Shown: positions 12,060 through 24,561, counted from the stretch's first letter. The stretch: DNA of 64,000 nt from Cepaea nemoralis (GCA_014155875.1 JACEFZ010015001.1:1-64000), one strand, 5' to 3'. The notes: generated from the letters alone by a model not told the origin. Numbers and translations: made by a program.

Positions 12060-12910
12060 ATCATGAGTAATGCTAGAGAAAATATTGACAAGGAGCAGTA
12101 TGATCCGTTTGTAATCAAAGAATAGAAATAACAAATGCTATATGCTGATAACGCAGTATTGCTATCAACAACACAAATGAAGACTGAGAAACTAATCAAA
12201 TCAGTGCCAGATCAAGGTGAAAAACAAAATGTATATATCTCAGTACAGTAAAAACATTCCAACCAATGAAACAAATATGTCGGCTGATAAATTTTATAAT
12301 AGAGATTACAAATAATAGAGATTACATATAATAGAGAATACAAAAAGAAAGAAGCTTTAAATATCCAGGCTCACTGTTGATTGGCGATGGAAATGTAATG
12401 ATTGAAGTTAAAAGAAAAATAAACACTGCACTGCAAAGGAACTAAAGAAATTAAGCCATTAAGGATTGGAACAGAACAACAAAAGTCAAAGTTCTATGAG
12501 CATGCATATTTCCTGTAGTGTCATACATTTGTGAAATCTGGACTTTTTACAAATTAGCTGAAAAGCAGAGGTGCACCTTTGAATATGTGTTACAAAAGAG
12601 ATAAATTCATTGGACGACAAAGAGGACAAATAGATCAATCCAACAAGAGCCCAGTGTTACAGAAGATTGTTTATTAAGACAAATAAAATTCAATGAAAAG
12701 ACATCTTTTGGACATAAATGTATAAGGAAAGCAGAGAAGAGGAAAACCACAGAAGAGGAAAACCACAATATAAATGGATTCAAGATATGATAGATAATTT
12801 GCATCTGGCAGCAACAATGGCCGGTCATCTGGCTTATGATAGAAAGAAACTTCACAATTTTTTTATGGTAGCCAAGCTCTGTAGGGACAAGCCACTGAAA
12901 TTTAAGAATT
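12060..12910 (+). mobile_element. Decayed LINE fragment, RT to C-terminal tail
   Basis: Plus-strand scraps include NAICADNAVLLSTTQMKTEK, a decayed form of the YADD active-site region, and later a GHLAYDRKKL tail (12718-12912) of the kind found after GRxxxKWxxD in LINE C-termini. Stops and frameshifts are frequent. Confidence 0.6.
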
Positions 12911-12934
12911 AGTTAGTTAGTTAGTTAGTCGCAG

Positions 12935-13240
12935 TTCAAACTTCACAGCAACGGGTTATCCCCATTATGCTCCGTTCCTGTGCCAGTGAATATCACACAA
13001 AATGCTCCCCACTGCCCAATGTGAAAAGTGGAAAAGACAGGAGTCTCGACAAACAACAGCCTGCACAGATCTCTGTGTATAATGCCGCCGCCAGAATGTC
13101 AACACAATAGTCCCCCACAAAACATCAGTTCATTTCTGATGGAATCAGCAGTCATTTTCCCATCTGGATGTTTCCTAGATGTTCACCCACACAGTCCACG
13201 AAATACAGTTCATCGTTGACGGTAGTGGCAGTCAACCAGT
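12935..13240. repeat. Dispersed repeat R1, copy 2
   Basis: Second copy of the repeat at 6395-6660, with shared blocks in the same order and an internal near-repeat of agttcat(c/t)g(t/a)tgg. No coding potential seen. Confidence 0.7.
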
Positions 13241-13852
13241 GAGACAGGATATTGTTTATGAACCAATTTTCCACAATGTTCAGATCTGTGTGACCTCATA
13301 ATTAATGTATAAGTTATTGTTGCGTACCTGTCTTCATGCAACAGGACACTGTATTAGGAAAACTCATCTGGTATTGCCATTTACAGTCAAAATTCCATTC
13401 GGAAGATGATATTGTCACAATCATAAGTCCATTTGCTGAGACAGTGTGCATGGCGATATCACTGAAACTGACATTTCTAATGTGACCTGTTTTTATGGAC
13501 AGGTTGTTCTTCACCTGGCCTTCTATCGGGTATGCTTATGTTACATACTTAATAAACAGACAATGTGTTTCAGTGTAACAGATTTTATGTCTGTTCTGAG
13601 TTCACATATTCCAGTTGATCACAGCTGTTTATACTAATGCCAGTTTTAAACACCATAACTAGATACTTATTGGTATTTGCTGAGATACTAAATTCTTTTA
13701 CTGCCTTTCTCAACCTGTGCTAACTGCAACTTTACAAGATGCTGCTAAAAGTTTATTTAACAAAGAAAAACAGAGTTTGTTATAACAAAGAAAAAATAAT
13801 GATAACCTAAGTTAGATTAAAAAACATAAACATGCCTAAACTGCTAAACTGT

Positions 13853-13990
13853 TGGAGCTACGGAGTTGAGCTACGGAGTTCATGCTTTGTGTGGCGCTTT
13901 CCGCACTGCGGAAGGAGACTGAGCCATATGGGATAAAAACCTGGTATAATGAAGTCGACCTTGTCGACTTTTAAACGACTTTTAAACTGC
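13853..13990 (+). mobile_element. SINE-C fragment (3' part)
   Basis: Shares gagctacggagttcatgctt, gccatatgggataaaa and gaagtcgacc-ttgtcgactt with the full SINE-C at 48119-48333. The tail gtcgac...gtcgac can form a small hairpin. Part of the start is duplicated (gagctacggagtt occurs twice). Confidence 0.75.
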
Positions 13991-14600
13991 TAAAGAAATA
14001 AACATGGCCTGACACAGCAGCCTGCTTTGTGTTTGTGAAGTTTTACTATGGAAGTCATGGCAGTAAGTAAAGCAATAACATGACTCTGAGACACAGACCT
14101 TCACTCTGGCATGTTTCCTTAATGAATCAATGAGTATGGTCAGGAAGATAGAGATGGGGTGGGTCCTAAGACAGTGGTTGTTGTCTCTGGAGTGGTCACG
14201 GCTGGCAAAGATTAGTTTCATTTTCATGCCTAAGGCATGCAGGTGTACAAGGAAATGAGTAGGCTGACAGGCTTGCAGGTAAGACTACTGTGGAGGGTAG
14301 ACGAGCCATGGACCAGGCTGGTATACTGAATGCTCTACGAGAAGTAAGTCGTTTGCAAAAAACCAAGTGATGACTGTGAGTCTACAACCATGGTCAGACA
14401 CTGCGAGAACAGCAAGTTAAAAGAGGTGTGGCCAAACAAGAACACTACGCAGGAAGCCAAAGAAGATTAATAAACCAACACCACTACATGCTGCGGGATT
14501 TACTGAGGAAGGGATCCGAGCACTTATGGGACTGAATGGTTCGATGTGCAATGCGAGGTGATCTGTCGACTAACTAACTAGCTAACTGTGAAGTGTTCAG
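13990..14600. other. Intronic sequence, weak repeat signal only
   Basis: No exon seen. The 3' part (14560-14720) loosely resembles 62390-62530 (cacattttgt, a gaatg/aaatg element and ggccagtcyttcctct), so it is probably an old repeat. Confidence 0.4.
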
Positions 14601-14699
14601 ACCATCACATTTTGTAGGTTTGAATGCACAGAGGAAACAGGTGGCCAGTCCTTCCCTCTATTGTCCTACCGCCCTCATGACATTATCAGCATAACCTCC

Positions 14700-14955
14700 T
14701 AATGTTGACATCAGTTTGCTCTCTGCCAAGTGCTAGGCCTTCACAAATTCTAGACTGAGATGGCTGGTTCCATTCCTTGTTGTCTTTCCTTGCCAGAAAG
14801 TTATGAAAATCAGTACCCACATAATGAGGCATGGTCTACTCCAGAGCCGTACTGGTAGGACAAAAAGTTTATCCTATCTCTGCTGGGGATTGAATCTAGA
14901 CTACAATGTTAGCAAGTCAGTGCACTAATTACTGTGCCACTGAAGCTCCTTTATA
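14700..14955 (-). mobile_element. tRNA-derived SINE, reverse orientation
   Basis: Read on the minus strand from 14952 it starts ggagcttcagtggcacagta and has a B box gattcaatcccc about 50 nt later, i.e. a pol III type 2 promoter. The body continues towards 14700. Borders are approximate and no target duplication was identified. Confidence 0.65.
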
Positions 14956-14959
14956 CTGT

Positions 14960-15640
14960 ATATTAGATAAGAAATGTGTTTCCTTTAAACATACAATAGC
15001 CTCTACAGAGTTAGTTAGTTGTATACACTGTACAGGACATACTAGTTAACCCCTTCGCCACAGAGCCGGCACATAATAGATATAAGACTTCGTAGAAATA
15101 GAGGGAAGGGAACTGATCAACCCTTATGTGTCATGACCTAGAATATGTGAAGAATTAACACTTCACACCACAATGGCCATCTCTGGTATGGGGCTAAATT
15201 TACGTTCTAAATAATTGTACTTGTCACCGTGTGTTTACTTAATTTACTATAACTTCACATAATGGGAATAATTTGTAACTGTCTTCGCTTATAAATTTTG
15301 TTAGTGAACTCACATCTCAGGTGTCCATAATACATTTTATTCTATGTATCTGACGTTCATGTGTCAGAATTAAATTAGCAGATATTAGGAATGTTATTCA
15401 TTTCACATAGATCACTATATTAATTACTCTGCAAATCTATTGTTCCATTTCCTGTTTTTTATAACTTTTGTTTGGCCTTGAAAGTGGTTCTTTATGTCTT
15501 TAGTAATTGTAATAATAGCAGTATATTTAGCAGCTTGTTTTTCCTGTTATTTAAAATAACTTATAGTTTTTATTTTTCCTCCTTTGAATATATAAAGTTG
15601 TTGAGTTACCTGTCAGTATTAATCATGTTATCTCTATGTT
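14960..15640. other. Intronic sequence with a SINE-B scrap
   Basis: Around 15025-15075 ctgtacaggacatactag and ccccttcgccacagagcc match both ends of the SINE-B family in reverse orientation. The rest is AT-rich and unrecognised. Confidence 0.4.
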
Positions 15641-15641
15641 C

Positions 15642-15800
<159 letters not shown>

Positions 15801-16001
15801 CGTGCTGGCATGTAAAAATATGTGGTTAGTCTCATGGTGTGTCACGGGGTCCTTACTGTTTAACCAATTAGCCACAGAAGATTAGTATCGGTGAATTAAT
15901 TTCCAGTTCTTTAACATACATTATCTAATTTGTATCATTATTTAAAGGAACATGCTTCATAAACTGTAAGAAGCTAGTAGTGCAGAATATAATACAGGAA
16001 G

Positions 16002-16228
16002 TTTGTAAAGTCTCACTACACTTTGTATGTAGACCACATTTGAAAAAAAAAAATTATTTCTTCCGTTGATTACACCATTCTGTTTGGAGTGTGTAGGATT
16101 ATTACTCCAGCTGATGACAGCCACTCGCTGTGTATTCCTTCACGATGGACTGCGGAGCACATTTTTTATGACATGTACTTCATTTTTCAAATTTGTTCTA
16201 CATACAAAGTGTAGTGAGAATTTACAAA
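16002..16228. mobile_element. MITE-like element with about 30-bp inverted ends
   Basis: The left end tttgtaaagtctcactacac (continuing tttgtatgtag) is nearly the reverse complement of the right end ctacatacaaagtgtagtga (continuing gaatttacaaa). The match then extends inward through an A/T-rich segment. The 227-bp element has no coding capacity, so it fits a non-autonomous DNA transposon. No clear target duplication was found. Confidence 0.75.
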
Positions 16229-17330
16229 TACCCTATAGTTGTTTATATACAGTTTATTTGTAATACATTTACTAACATGCATAACTGTATTTATGCTTTA
16301 CCTACTTCCAATTTTTTTATTTGGAGTCATAACATATAACACTGCACAATAATAATATAAATATTACTTTCTCAGAAGTGTATTTTACCTTTTAGCAAGA
16401 GTATCTGGAATTTGCTGTTAATGATAGCATTGTACTGTTTGATTATTTTACATTGAGTGTGTGCTCTACCATATCTCTGTAAAATAGAATCTTATTTAGT
16501 CACTTTGTCACATTTAGTTTAATCGTTTCTAGGTTAGTCACATTTAGTTTAACCATTTTCAGATTAAGTGCAATTGATTCCCAAAAATCTTCTTTATGAT
16601 ATTTCACTGTGGATGCATATGTGATGTGACACACAGGCATCACCAAAAGGGCATTCTTTGCCAAAGATTTGTTTACATTAATTGATAGTAGGTTTGTGGT
16701 ACTTTGACATTAGTTTTATGTAAATGCACTTTTTAAAGAAATTATCAAGTCTGCCACTGTTAAATTCTATTTCCACACAAATCTGAATTGAAAGAAGATG
16801 TCTGTTAAAGTTAAACAACATATTTAAAAAGCAATGGCCACTTTGGTCTAATTTTAAAGTTTTTTTTTTCTCTGTTGTTTGATAGGGTCCATCACATGAC
16901 AGTGTGGTGTTTACTCTAATCTCCTTCAGCATGGCAATAGTAACATCTGAGTAGACTTGGCTAAGTTTCTCATTTGCCATCAAGTATCATCTCTGCATTG
17001 AAGGTTAGCTGTAATGAGTCCCCAACACATTTTTTCCTGTGTTTTGATGGTGCATTCACACAGGCTTCTTCCAGTCCATCTCGTCCACATGTAATGTTGT
17101 CTTCCTCTTCCACATTTCCTGTCTTCTCATGTGCCTCTAGCTTTTTACAGAATTGGTTATTATTCAGAGTGCCCTCTTATTTTGCTTCTTTCCAGTTTTA
17201 TAAGTCATCATTGAGTATTTCAACCCTTAGTCTGATTGTAAAGCTACCTGATATTCTTACCATTCCATTCCATTTTTTTCCATGTTATGATAGATTTGTG
17301 CATGCCTGTTTTATAAATGCTTTCTCTTGA
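16229..17330. other. Intronic sequence, nothing recognised
   Basis: AT-rich DNA. A short direct duplication (gtcacatttagtttaa at about 16500 and 16535) is the only structure seen. The frames present have no exon signals. Confidence 0.4.
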
Positions 17331-17435
17331 TCAAGCTATGCAAACTACTGAACATAAACTTGCCAAGGGATCACAAACAGCCAAAACAATGCTAGGGTTG
17401 ACTGTGACATCCTGTAAAGGATATGCAACTCTCTT
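17330..17435 (+). mobile_element. SINE-B fragment
   Basis: Contains gcaaactactgaacataaac, ccaagggatcacaaacagcc and tgacatcctgtaaaggatat followed by gcaactc, a clean match to the SINE-B 3' half. Confidence 0.8.
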
Positions 17436-18665
17436 GATCTGCTCCCACCACTACTCCTATTTTATTTTCTAGTACTTTTTGTGCTGTTTTCTTTTATAAT
17501 TACTAAGCAGCATGTGTTTATTTCCTTGGTGTGTTTGATAATCATGTGCTAGTTAAAGAAGTTTGAATAAAACATCACACTAAATTGCTGTGGATTACCA
17601 AAGAAGTAAAGTTATAAGAAATCAAGATAGGGCACATAAAATAGGGTCCTCATCACATACCGTAGTCTCAGATACAAAGACCTATATGTCATTTGTAGGG
17701 TAAATAAAGACTATCTAAAGAAATTAGTAATAGATAAAACAAACAGCAAAGGTATATGGAAGGCAATTGAAACTTTGACAAACAAAAGCATTCTTTACAT
17801 TCATTCAAAATTATATTACATTTTGCCAAGTCGTAACAGAGCCCATGAAGCAATATAAGAGGGAGCAAAACTCCTGAACCAACATGCAGAGATATCTAAG
17901 CGTCTGACGTATAATGGAGATCACGTCAGTTTTGTTTGTCAATAACGATGGCAGTCAGATTATGGAGCTGGAAGGGATAAGCAGCACGCTCGATTCATCT
18001 CCAATACATTGAGAGATTTTCTGGCATGACAATTTTATGTCATGGCTAAGTGATAGTAGAAGGAGAACCGGAATCATGGCAGCTTATATCTCAGGATCAA
18101 GATTTTAGGACAGATGCCGAATTTAGAACTGAGCATGTCGCATCCGAAGGACAGTTAACCTTGGATGGACAGAAGAAAGGAAGGAGTGCAATATTAATGA
18201 TGTGATAGGTCTCAAAGCTAGGATAGTCAACCATTAAATAGTGATCATTTATATGTTACTTCGATCGCCCTGTCTGACGTTCCCAGACTTGATCGAAATG
18301 TATGGAAATGTATTCATCGCCTGATTGATTATTTGCTCCAGAATATCGGCGAATAAATTTAGCCTCATCAACTTATTTGCCAGCCTTCTTGTGAGTCCTT
18401 TTGATTCAGTTTCCGTTTACTTCATTTGCTGGACAGTTGTCGGCACCTCTAGACTGTTTATATTCGAGCCCATATCTATGCTAGAGTGACTCCCCAGCAC
18501 ATTTGCTGGAGTTAGTACTTTCTTCCAACAGACATGGATCAGTTGAAGGCTACATTACCACATTTTCCTTGCGACCGTCTTTATTGTCATCATTTTGTGA
18601 GAATAAATGCAATAGAAGTATTACTTCTGACATATCTCTAATGACAATTACTGGTGCATTTACTC
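17436..18665. other. Intronic sequence, possible old LINE DNA
   Basis: The A-rich + strand around 17570-18250 has the base composition of the LINE relics, but I could not recover a convincing protein motif. No exon signals. Confidence 0.35.
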
Positions 18666-18669
18666 GTCT

Positions 18670-19310
18670 CATCATCATCATCATGTGCTTTGCTTGCTGG
18701 CGTGGGTGATCATGCCTCTCCACAAATTACGATCTCCGACGTAATGGATCAATTTGTGTGTTGACTCCCTTTCGTGCCATGACACAAGACTGTCAAGAAT
18801 CGTCTCACGCTGTCTTCATCTCTCTTTCCACAAATCTACCTGGTTGTCACGACATGTTCCAGTTCTTGTCTTCTCATAACGTGGCCAAAAAATTATGACT
18901 GCCCCTTTCCAATGTTTGTGATAAGTTGTCTTTGTGACTCAGCTTCCCCTAAAACCTAAAACATCCTAATTCCTCTTTTTGGCTGTCCAATTAATTTTCA
19001 GCATTCTTCTATAAAACCACATCTCCAAGGCTTCCAGGATATTTTTTGTTTCCTGTTTACTAATTGTCCAGCATTCACAGCTGTATGTTAAAATTTGTTC
19101 TATGTAACATGCAAGAACTCTTTTCCTGACTTTCCAGGAAAGTGACATATTGCACAAAATGTTTTTCATTTGATAGAAGGCAGTTTTTGCTTGTCCTATT
19201 CTGCTCTTTATTTCAGTCATGCATCTTCTATCTGATGTTATCCAGGTGCCTAGATATCTGAATTGATGCACTTGCCCCAAAATAACTCATCTCAGTAATC
19301 TAAACAAAAA
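18670..19310 (-). mobile_element. LINE C-terminal fragment with (ATG)n tail
   Basis: The minus strand encodes FRYLGTWITSDRRCMTEIKS, ILTYSCECWTISKQE and ALEMWFYRRMLKINW, the conserved C-terminal region of RTE-like LINEs after the RT domain. The fragment ends on the left in catcatcatcat, i.e. an (ATG)n 3' tail. It aligns by eye with 38245-38700. Confidence 0.8.
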
Positions 19311-19609
19311 CAGTAATTGATCAGGCTTAAATGGAATCAGCAGTCAGATTCTTCATTGTGTTGTCCTGGTTTTCTGTGAGTCACTAACCCTCATATATAA
19401 CCTATGTCTTGCCAAAGGCTATTTTCCTTCAGCCTACTATTTTAAATATTGGATTTCATCAAGGCTTTTTTTTACCATTTATGTAAATGATCTTTCTTTA
19501 AGCCTTTTATCATCCTGCAATCTGTTTTTTCAGACGACTATAGACCCTCTCAAAGATATAATATGCTGGAGTTGTCTTTGCAGCAATAATTAAATAATGT
19601 AGTTAAGTA

Positions 19610-19839
19610 TATGGTGCGGCTGGCTGAGTGGCTAAGAACCCTGGGTTCTACTTCGGGAGACCTGGGTTCAAATCTCGGTAAGATGCGGATTTTTTTTTTT
19701 CTGTCGGGGGAAAAAAGAAAATCCTAACCTGTACAGTTTGTGGTGACTGCACTAGCAAAGGCGGCCTTAATTCCTCAGGCTCAAGACCCCCTTGTCCTAC
19801 ACCACAAAGTACTATAGGCAGTAGATTACAGTTTTTGAC
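19610..19839 (+). mobile_element. SINE-A copy with target-site duplication
   Basis: The head gcggctggctgagtggctaa has a Leu/Ser-tRNA-like A box and cctgggttcaaatctcgg a B box. The body includes ggggaaaaaagaaaatccta, gtgactgcactagcaaag and cctcaggctcaagacc. It is flanked by the 9-bp direct repeat agttaagta (19601-19609 and 19840-19848). A second copy is at 52709-52935. Confidence 0.85.
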
Positions 19840-19964
19840 AGTTAAGTAGAGCTATGCAAATAAATATTTCTTCTTCTTCTTCAGCATTTCGAGCCATTGA
19901 GGTTCTTTGCTGCAGATACAATCCATCTCCATTCGTCTCTCTGGTAACAAAATCTATGTTAATA

Positions 19965-20400
19965 TGACTGGCACCTTGCTTTCTTGACAGACGATAGTTT
20001 GTAATAGGGAGTTATACCTCTCCGTAACACAAAGCCTGGGCTGAATTTAAAGACCATGTATTGCCCATGCAGCATGATCCCTCTCTCGTCCTGCCTAGTT
20101 TACTCCAGAGGAAAAGTAACACCAATACATCTGGAACAAGACAAGCTGCAGAAGCTGCAATACTTTATCGGCTTCTCTGAGCTTCCTGTTGCTGACCAAG
20201 GCTTAGGGCCTGGTCTGCCCTGCCATGAAATTTGGTCTTTAGGTTACATTTCCTCGCACTAGGGTAAGGCTTGTACCCTCCCAATTGCACTGTTCTGCCT
20301 GAAGCCGTTGGCACAATGTAGGGTGTCGGGTTTGGTGGGTACCACCCAACATTCACCACTAACAGAAAGCAGGTAGTACCATCTACTGTCATATGGTAGT
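19965..20400 (+). repeat. Dispersed repeat R2, copy 1 (about 430 bp)
   Basis: Shares long blocks with 62680-63160, e.g. acaaagcctgggctgaattt, gcctagtttactccagagga and gacaagctgcagaagctgc. Copy 1 lacks a short segment present in copy 2. Class unknown. The small open frames are not shared between copies. Confidence 0.8.
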
Positions 20401-20800
20401 TCAGTCATATCTGACCAACACCTGATACCGCTATGTTAATAATAACCAAGCAAAAGCTGCACACCTTAAATTCACAGAACCCTTCAACTCTACACCAGTA
20501 ACATGCCAGCAAATTGTATAACAGAACACAAAGCCTTTCACTTGGGCACTCTTTAAACAAACAACAAAAACAGCTTGCCAACTTGCTAAAATTAAACATT
20601 TCCTTGATGAAAACATAACAAAGATATTCAATACTTCTCACATCACCATCCAGTAGTTTGTCCTGTGTGGAACTTGTCCCCCAAAACAGTGTGTTGACAT
20701 GTTTGGCTCTCATAAACCAGATGAACTGTTACTGTTGCTGACATGTGTAAACTATCTATCAAATTCATAATTTCTTGGACTGCTGTAGTTTTCTGGGTGT
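20401..20800. other. Intronic sequence, nothing recognised
   Basis: Two minus-strand frames of 60-100 codons cross this stretch but have no recognisable motif or exon signals. Confidence 0.35.
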
Positions 20801-20819
20801 CTGTACAGAAGTTAGCCTG

Positions 20820-21230
20820 TCATTGCTTTTCTTTTTGGCATTGACCATACTTGTCGCTGGCTGCAATCAGTGTCTCTATAGATTCTCATTCAACTTCGGT
20901 GTCATTCGTGAAATGTCTCCCGTCAAGGTGGGTTTTCAGTGGACCAAACAGGTGGAAATCATTATGGGCTAAGTTGAGGCTGTAAGGTGGATGTTCCAGA
21001 ACTTCCCACCTTAGTTGTGAAGTGAAAATGTGGTTTAGAAAACAGAACATGCAGTTCTTCTTCTTCTGCTGCATTCATCCTGAGTTTTTTTTCGGACGTG
21101 ATTGCGTTGTGCCTGTTTACAGCAGAGCTGCGTTCTTGCGCCGTTAGGCCGACACATCCGACTTCTGCGGGCATTTGTTGACCGGGTTAACCTTCCCGGG
21201 GCAGCATGCAGTTCTATGCAGCCGGTTTGG
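20820..21230 (-). mobile_element. Mariner-family transposase remnant
   Basis: The minus strand at about 21020-20886 encodes WEVLEHPPYSLNLAHNDFHL followed by FGPLK, the conserved mariner block HPPYSPDLAP(S/N)D(Y/F)HLFGPL that carries the last catalytic aspartate. That aspartate is kept, but the preceding PDLAP is altered. Upstream minus sequence is frameshifted. Only the C-terminal third is recognisable and inverted ends were not found. Confidence 0.75.
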
Positions 21231-21584
21231 GAGGACTGATAAACGATGGGATAAGTGCATCAATGTTGGTGGAAATTATGTTGAGAAATAAAGGGACAAT
21301 GCATGTAAAAAAATAAACTGGTTTAAAGTTGTTATCATATTTAGTTATTTTTCTACAGCCATTTGTGACTTACTTATTGACTTCTCCTCGTAAATACAAA
21401 ACTTGGAACAGCAATATTTTCAAAAAGCTGCAGTCATTAAAAATATACCCTATACAAAGCAAGCTTAGTGTACTTCACTGCTCAGCTGTGAAAGATTCTT
21501 CAAGCGTGGATTAATGACACTACTAACCCTTATACATTCAATTGCACGATTTTCAAACACTATCTCAGTACATATTACATCATC

Positions 21585-22384
21585 GTCATCATCATCAAGT
21601 GTCTTGAAAGTTGATGTAGGCGTTCATGCTCTCCACAGATCTCAGACTTTGGTGTTCTGGATCAACTTTGCTGATGATATTCCTCCATGCCACTGTCTCA
21701 GTCCATCCAACATAATTTCTCTTGGTCGTCCTCTGCCTCTCTCCACCTTGATCTTGTCAGTCATCATGATGTTCTCCAATGACTTTGTTCTCATTACATG
21801 ACTAAAGAAAGCTGTTTGTCTCGTTATTATTGTTTAAAATAATGTTCTAGTTTCATTAGCCTCTTTCAGGTAGTCATTGTTAGTTACTCTAATAGCCCAA
21901 GGAATTCTCAACATTTGTCTCAGGAACCACATCTCTGTTGCTTCCATGTTCTTCCTAATTTATTCATTTACATTCCAAGATTCACTGCCATACAACAAAA
22001 CAGGTTCTATCTAGCATTTCAGCACTCTCTTTCTTACATTCAATGAAAGTGACTTATTGCATGAGATACTTTTCATTTTCTGAAATACAGCTTTTGCTTG
22101 CCCTATTCTGCTCTTAATCTCTGTTGTGCATCTTCCATCTGATGTTACAATGTTACAATTTCTCCTAGGTATTTAACATTATCCACTTGATTAAGAATGT
22201 TCCCTTTTATTTCCATTTCACATTTTGGTGTACCTTTTGTCTTTGATATCACCATTGTTGCGGTTTTTTTGATTTTCAAGGAAATTCCTTTCATCGCACT
22301 CTCTGCTTCTACAATATCTAACAATTGTTGTAGAAATTTTTCATGTACCGCCGTCAATACTGTGTCATCAGCAAAGCATAGATT
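21585..22384 (-). mobile_element. LINE, 3' part, split by the Penelope-like insertion
   Basis: The minus strand encodes FADDTVLTAVHEKFLQQLLD (RT active-site region), KKTATMVISKTKGTPK, DNVKYLG and, nearer 21900, MEATEMWFLRQMLRIPWA. The 5' continuation of the same frame is at 24940-25075. The two parts join as ...KNLCF|ADDTVL once the Penelope-like insertion and one 12-bp duplicate are removed. It ends on the left near an atc/atg-rich tail (21580-21596). Confidence 0.85.
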
Positions 22385-22438
22385 CAAAACAATGTTTTCC
22401 CGTAGTGAATTTGAATAACGAAGACACAAACAATAGAT

Positions 22439-22485
22439 TGCACGATTTATTGCCTGGCATATTTCGCTGCATCTCGTCAGGTACA
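22439..22485 (-). ncRNA. Hammerhead ribozyme-like motif, left PLE end (sense to PLE)
   Basis: Exact reverse-complement copy of the motif at 24855-24901, within the inverted end, now on the same strand as the PLE ORF and 3' of it. The predicted cleavage falls between minus-strand bases at 22444 and 22443. In this orientation the motif would process the 3' part of the element RNA. Confidence 0.7.
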
Positions 22486-22575
22486 TACTGCAGAACTCAC
22501 ACAACTTACGTGAAATTAACTAGATAAATCCTTCAAGTTGAAATATACACAATTTCGCACAGTAATGTCGATTGT

Positions 22576-24561
22576 CTACCACGGTAATTTTAAGCTGACT
22601 AACATGTCTTTCTGTTTACACAATTCTGGCTTGCGTTGATAGATCATAATTGCTTCTGCAAATTTTAACAAGCGAGTATTCTGTGTTCTAAACAACACGC
22701 GAAATGCAGTCTCTCTGGACACAACATGGCGACTGGCAACAATGTGCCTGCCGATTGAAGACGCCGGGAGCTTCCGGTGTGTCGGCTCCTCGTGGCTATC
22801 ATCTCCTGTGTGTTGTATCTTGTTGACCCATTGAGGTATGTGTTCTAACACCCGTTTGTTAAGCTGTCTCTCCGTTCGGCCAATGTAAACGGCCTGGCAT
22901 CTACATGTGAATTGGTAAATACAATTGTTTGTGGCGTACAGAGGAACAGGCTCTTTGACTGTTGGTGTAGGAATGGGTACGGTTTTACATCTAATGACTG
23001 GAGTTGCCGCACAGAATGTTTGACCTACTGCTGTAGTAAGCCGGTCTTGTAGACGTTGCATTATGTCATCCCCTCGAAAGGTTAGCTGGATGAATACCTT
23101 GAGTTTAGGGACTGTAGTTACGTCTGCTTTGGGTTTGGGCTGTTGGCAATGGCGCTTTATAAATCCTGTGGAGTACCCATTCAGGTTTAAGACATTCTTC
23201 AGAGTTTCAAATTCCTCTGTCAGTGTGTCCTGGGTGCATATCTTTCTAGCACGGTCAAACAAGGTCCGTACTAAGCCCCGTTTGTACTGGACAGGTGTGA
23301 AGCTCTGAAAATTTAGGTATTGGCCAGTCCATGTTTCTTTGCGATACACCGATCTTTGAATTGTGCCATCTGCTCTACGTCTCATTAGAATATCTAGGAA
23401 CGGTAACGCTTCGTTGTGTTCGTGTTATATAGATAGAGAGATGTTTTTATGCGTCTTGTTCATTGTGGCCTGAAACGATGTTGCTTGTAGCTCGTCTGTG
23501 GTGATGATTAGTATATCGTCCACATAACGCCGGTAAAAGGCCAAGTTGTTGATGTCTGAGGATCTCTTTTCTTCTAAGTGTGCCATGAAGATGTCCGCTA
23601 GAATAGGACCAAGAGGACTCCCCATGGCCACTCCGTCAATTTGGCGGTATGACTTAGTTTGAAAATTGAATTGGATGTTGGCGGTACATAGTAGTAGTAG
23701 CCTCTCCAGAATAGGTGTTGGTATGCCTAATTTTAGTTGTTTGTCTTCAATGCGTTCCCTTATTATTTTCACTGTCTCCTCTAATGGAACGTTAGTGAAT
23801 AGGGAGGCTATATCCATGGATGCCATGTGTTTGTTATTTATGTCCATAGTATCCAATAATTCCACCAGTTGGAATGTATCTCTGAGTATTTTTGGATCGA
23901 AGGACTGTCGTACTGGTTTTAACATTTCGGCTAACCATCTCGCCATTCGGTGTTGTGCAGAGTTAACCATGGACAGGATAGGTCTTAGCGGGATGCCGGG
24001 CTTGTGAAGTTTGGGTAGACCGTACATCTGAGGAGTGTGCGAGCCACGTGGTGTGAGCGTTTTTGCTGTGGCCTCACTGATGAGTCCCGCATTCACAAGT
24101 GACTGGATCTCTTTCCTCATTATAGCATCCAGGTCCTCCGACTTGTTTACTTTTTGATCTATCCTGAATTTGGATTCGTCTGACAATATTACATCCATTT
24201 TTCTCTGGTAATCTGACATGTCCATCAGTACTGTACCGCTCCCTTTGTCAGGTTTCAGTATGACGAGGGTTTTGTTAGCCTTTAACGCTTTTAAGGCAGT
24301 AAGGTGTTCGTTGGTCAGCGGACACGTCTGTTTAGAGGGTGTTGTGCGATACTGGTGTTCTAAATCTACCAGTTTGGCCTTCAGCCACCCGACCGAATCA
24401 GCAGAGGTAGGTGATAACTTGGAGACTTGATCAAACAACATTTCAAACTGTGCTTGCGACTCAACACGATTGATGTGTTTAGGCTTTATGCATAATTTTA
24501 ATCCATATGCAAGGGCCTCTGTTTCAAGTATAAATGAAATAATACATGAGAGGAGAAACAT
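22576..24561 (-). pseudogene. PLE reverse transcriptase / GIY-YIG ORF, one in-frame stop
   Basis: One frame of 662 codons including the stop at 22576, broken only by TAA at 23425-23427, where the sister copy has a glutamate codon. Upstream of the stop (378 residues): MYGLPKLHKPGIPLRPILS, SMDIASLFTNVPLEETV, IDGVAMGSPLGPILADIF and the catalytic YRRYVDDILII, i.e. RT fingers and palm. Downstream: CIYQFTCRCQAVYIGRTER then LNKRVLEH, a GIY-YIG endonuclease core of PLE type, with a Cys pair before it. About 150 N-terminal residues usual in PLEs are missing; the PLE-like part starts at EALAYGLKLCIKPK, and the 14 residues before it come from the copied patch. Such elements reverse-transcribe their own RNA at nicked DNA. 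This copy is presumably inactive. Confidence 0.92.

Noticed and set aside
19615..19680. tRNA-Leu or tRNA-Ser gene (also at 52730 and 59450)
   Set aside because: Only A and B boxes are kept; acceptor and anticodon stems do not pair properly and the sequence continues into a SINE body with target duplications.
22576..23385. GIY-YIG nuclease frame as a host repair enzyme or homing endonuclease
   Set aside because: It is continuous, apart from one stop codon, with the Penelope-like RT, lies between its inverted ends, and matches the nuclease layout of that element class.
24060..24095. A second hammerhead-like core, cactgatgagtccc, in the PLE (also as the complement near 54450)
   Set aside because: It is the coding strand complement of the conserved RT segment GLISEA and is not followed by a gaaa box or pairing stems.
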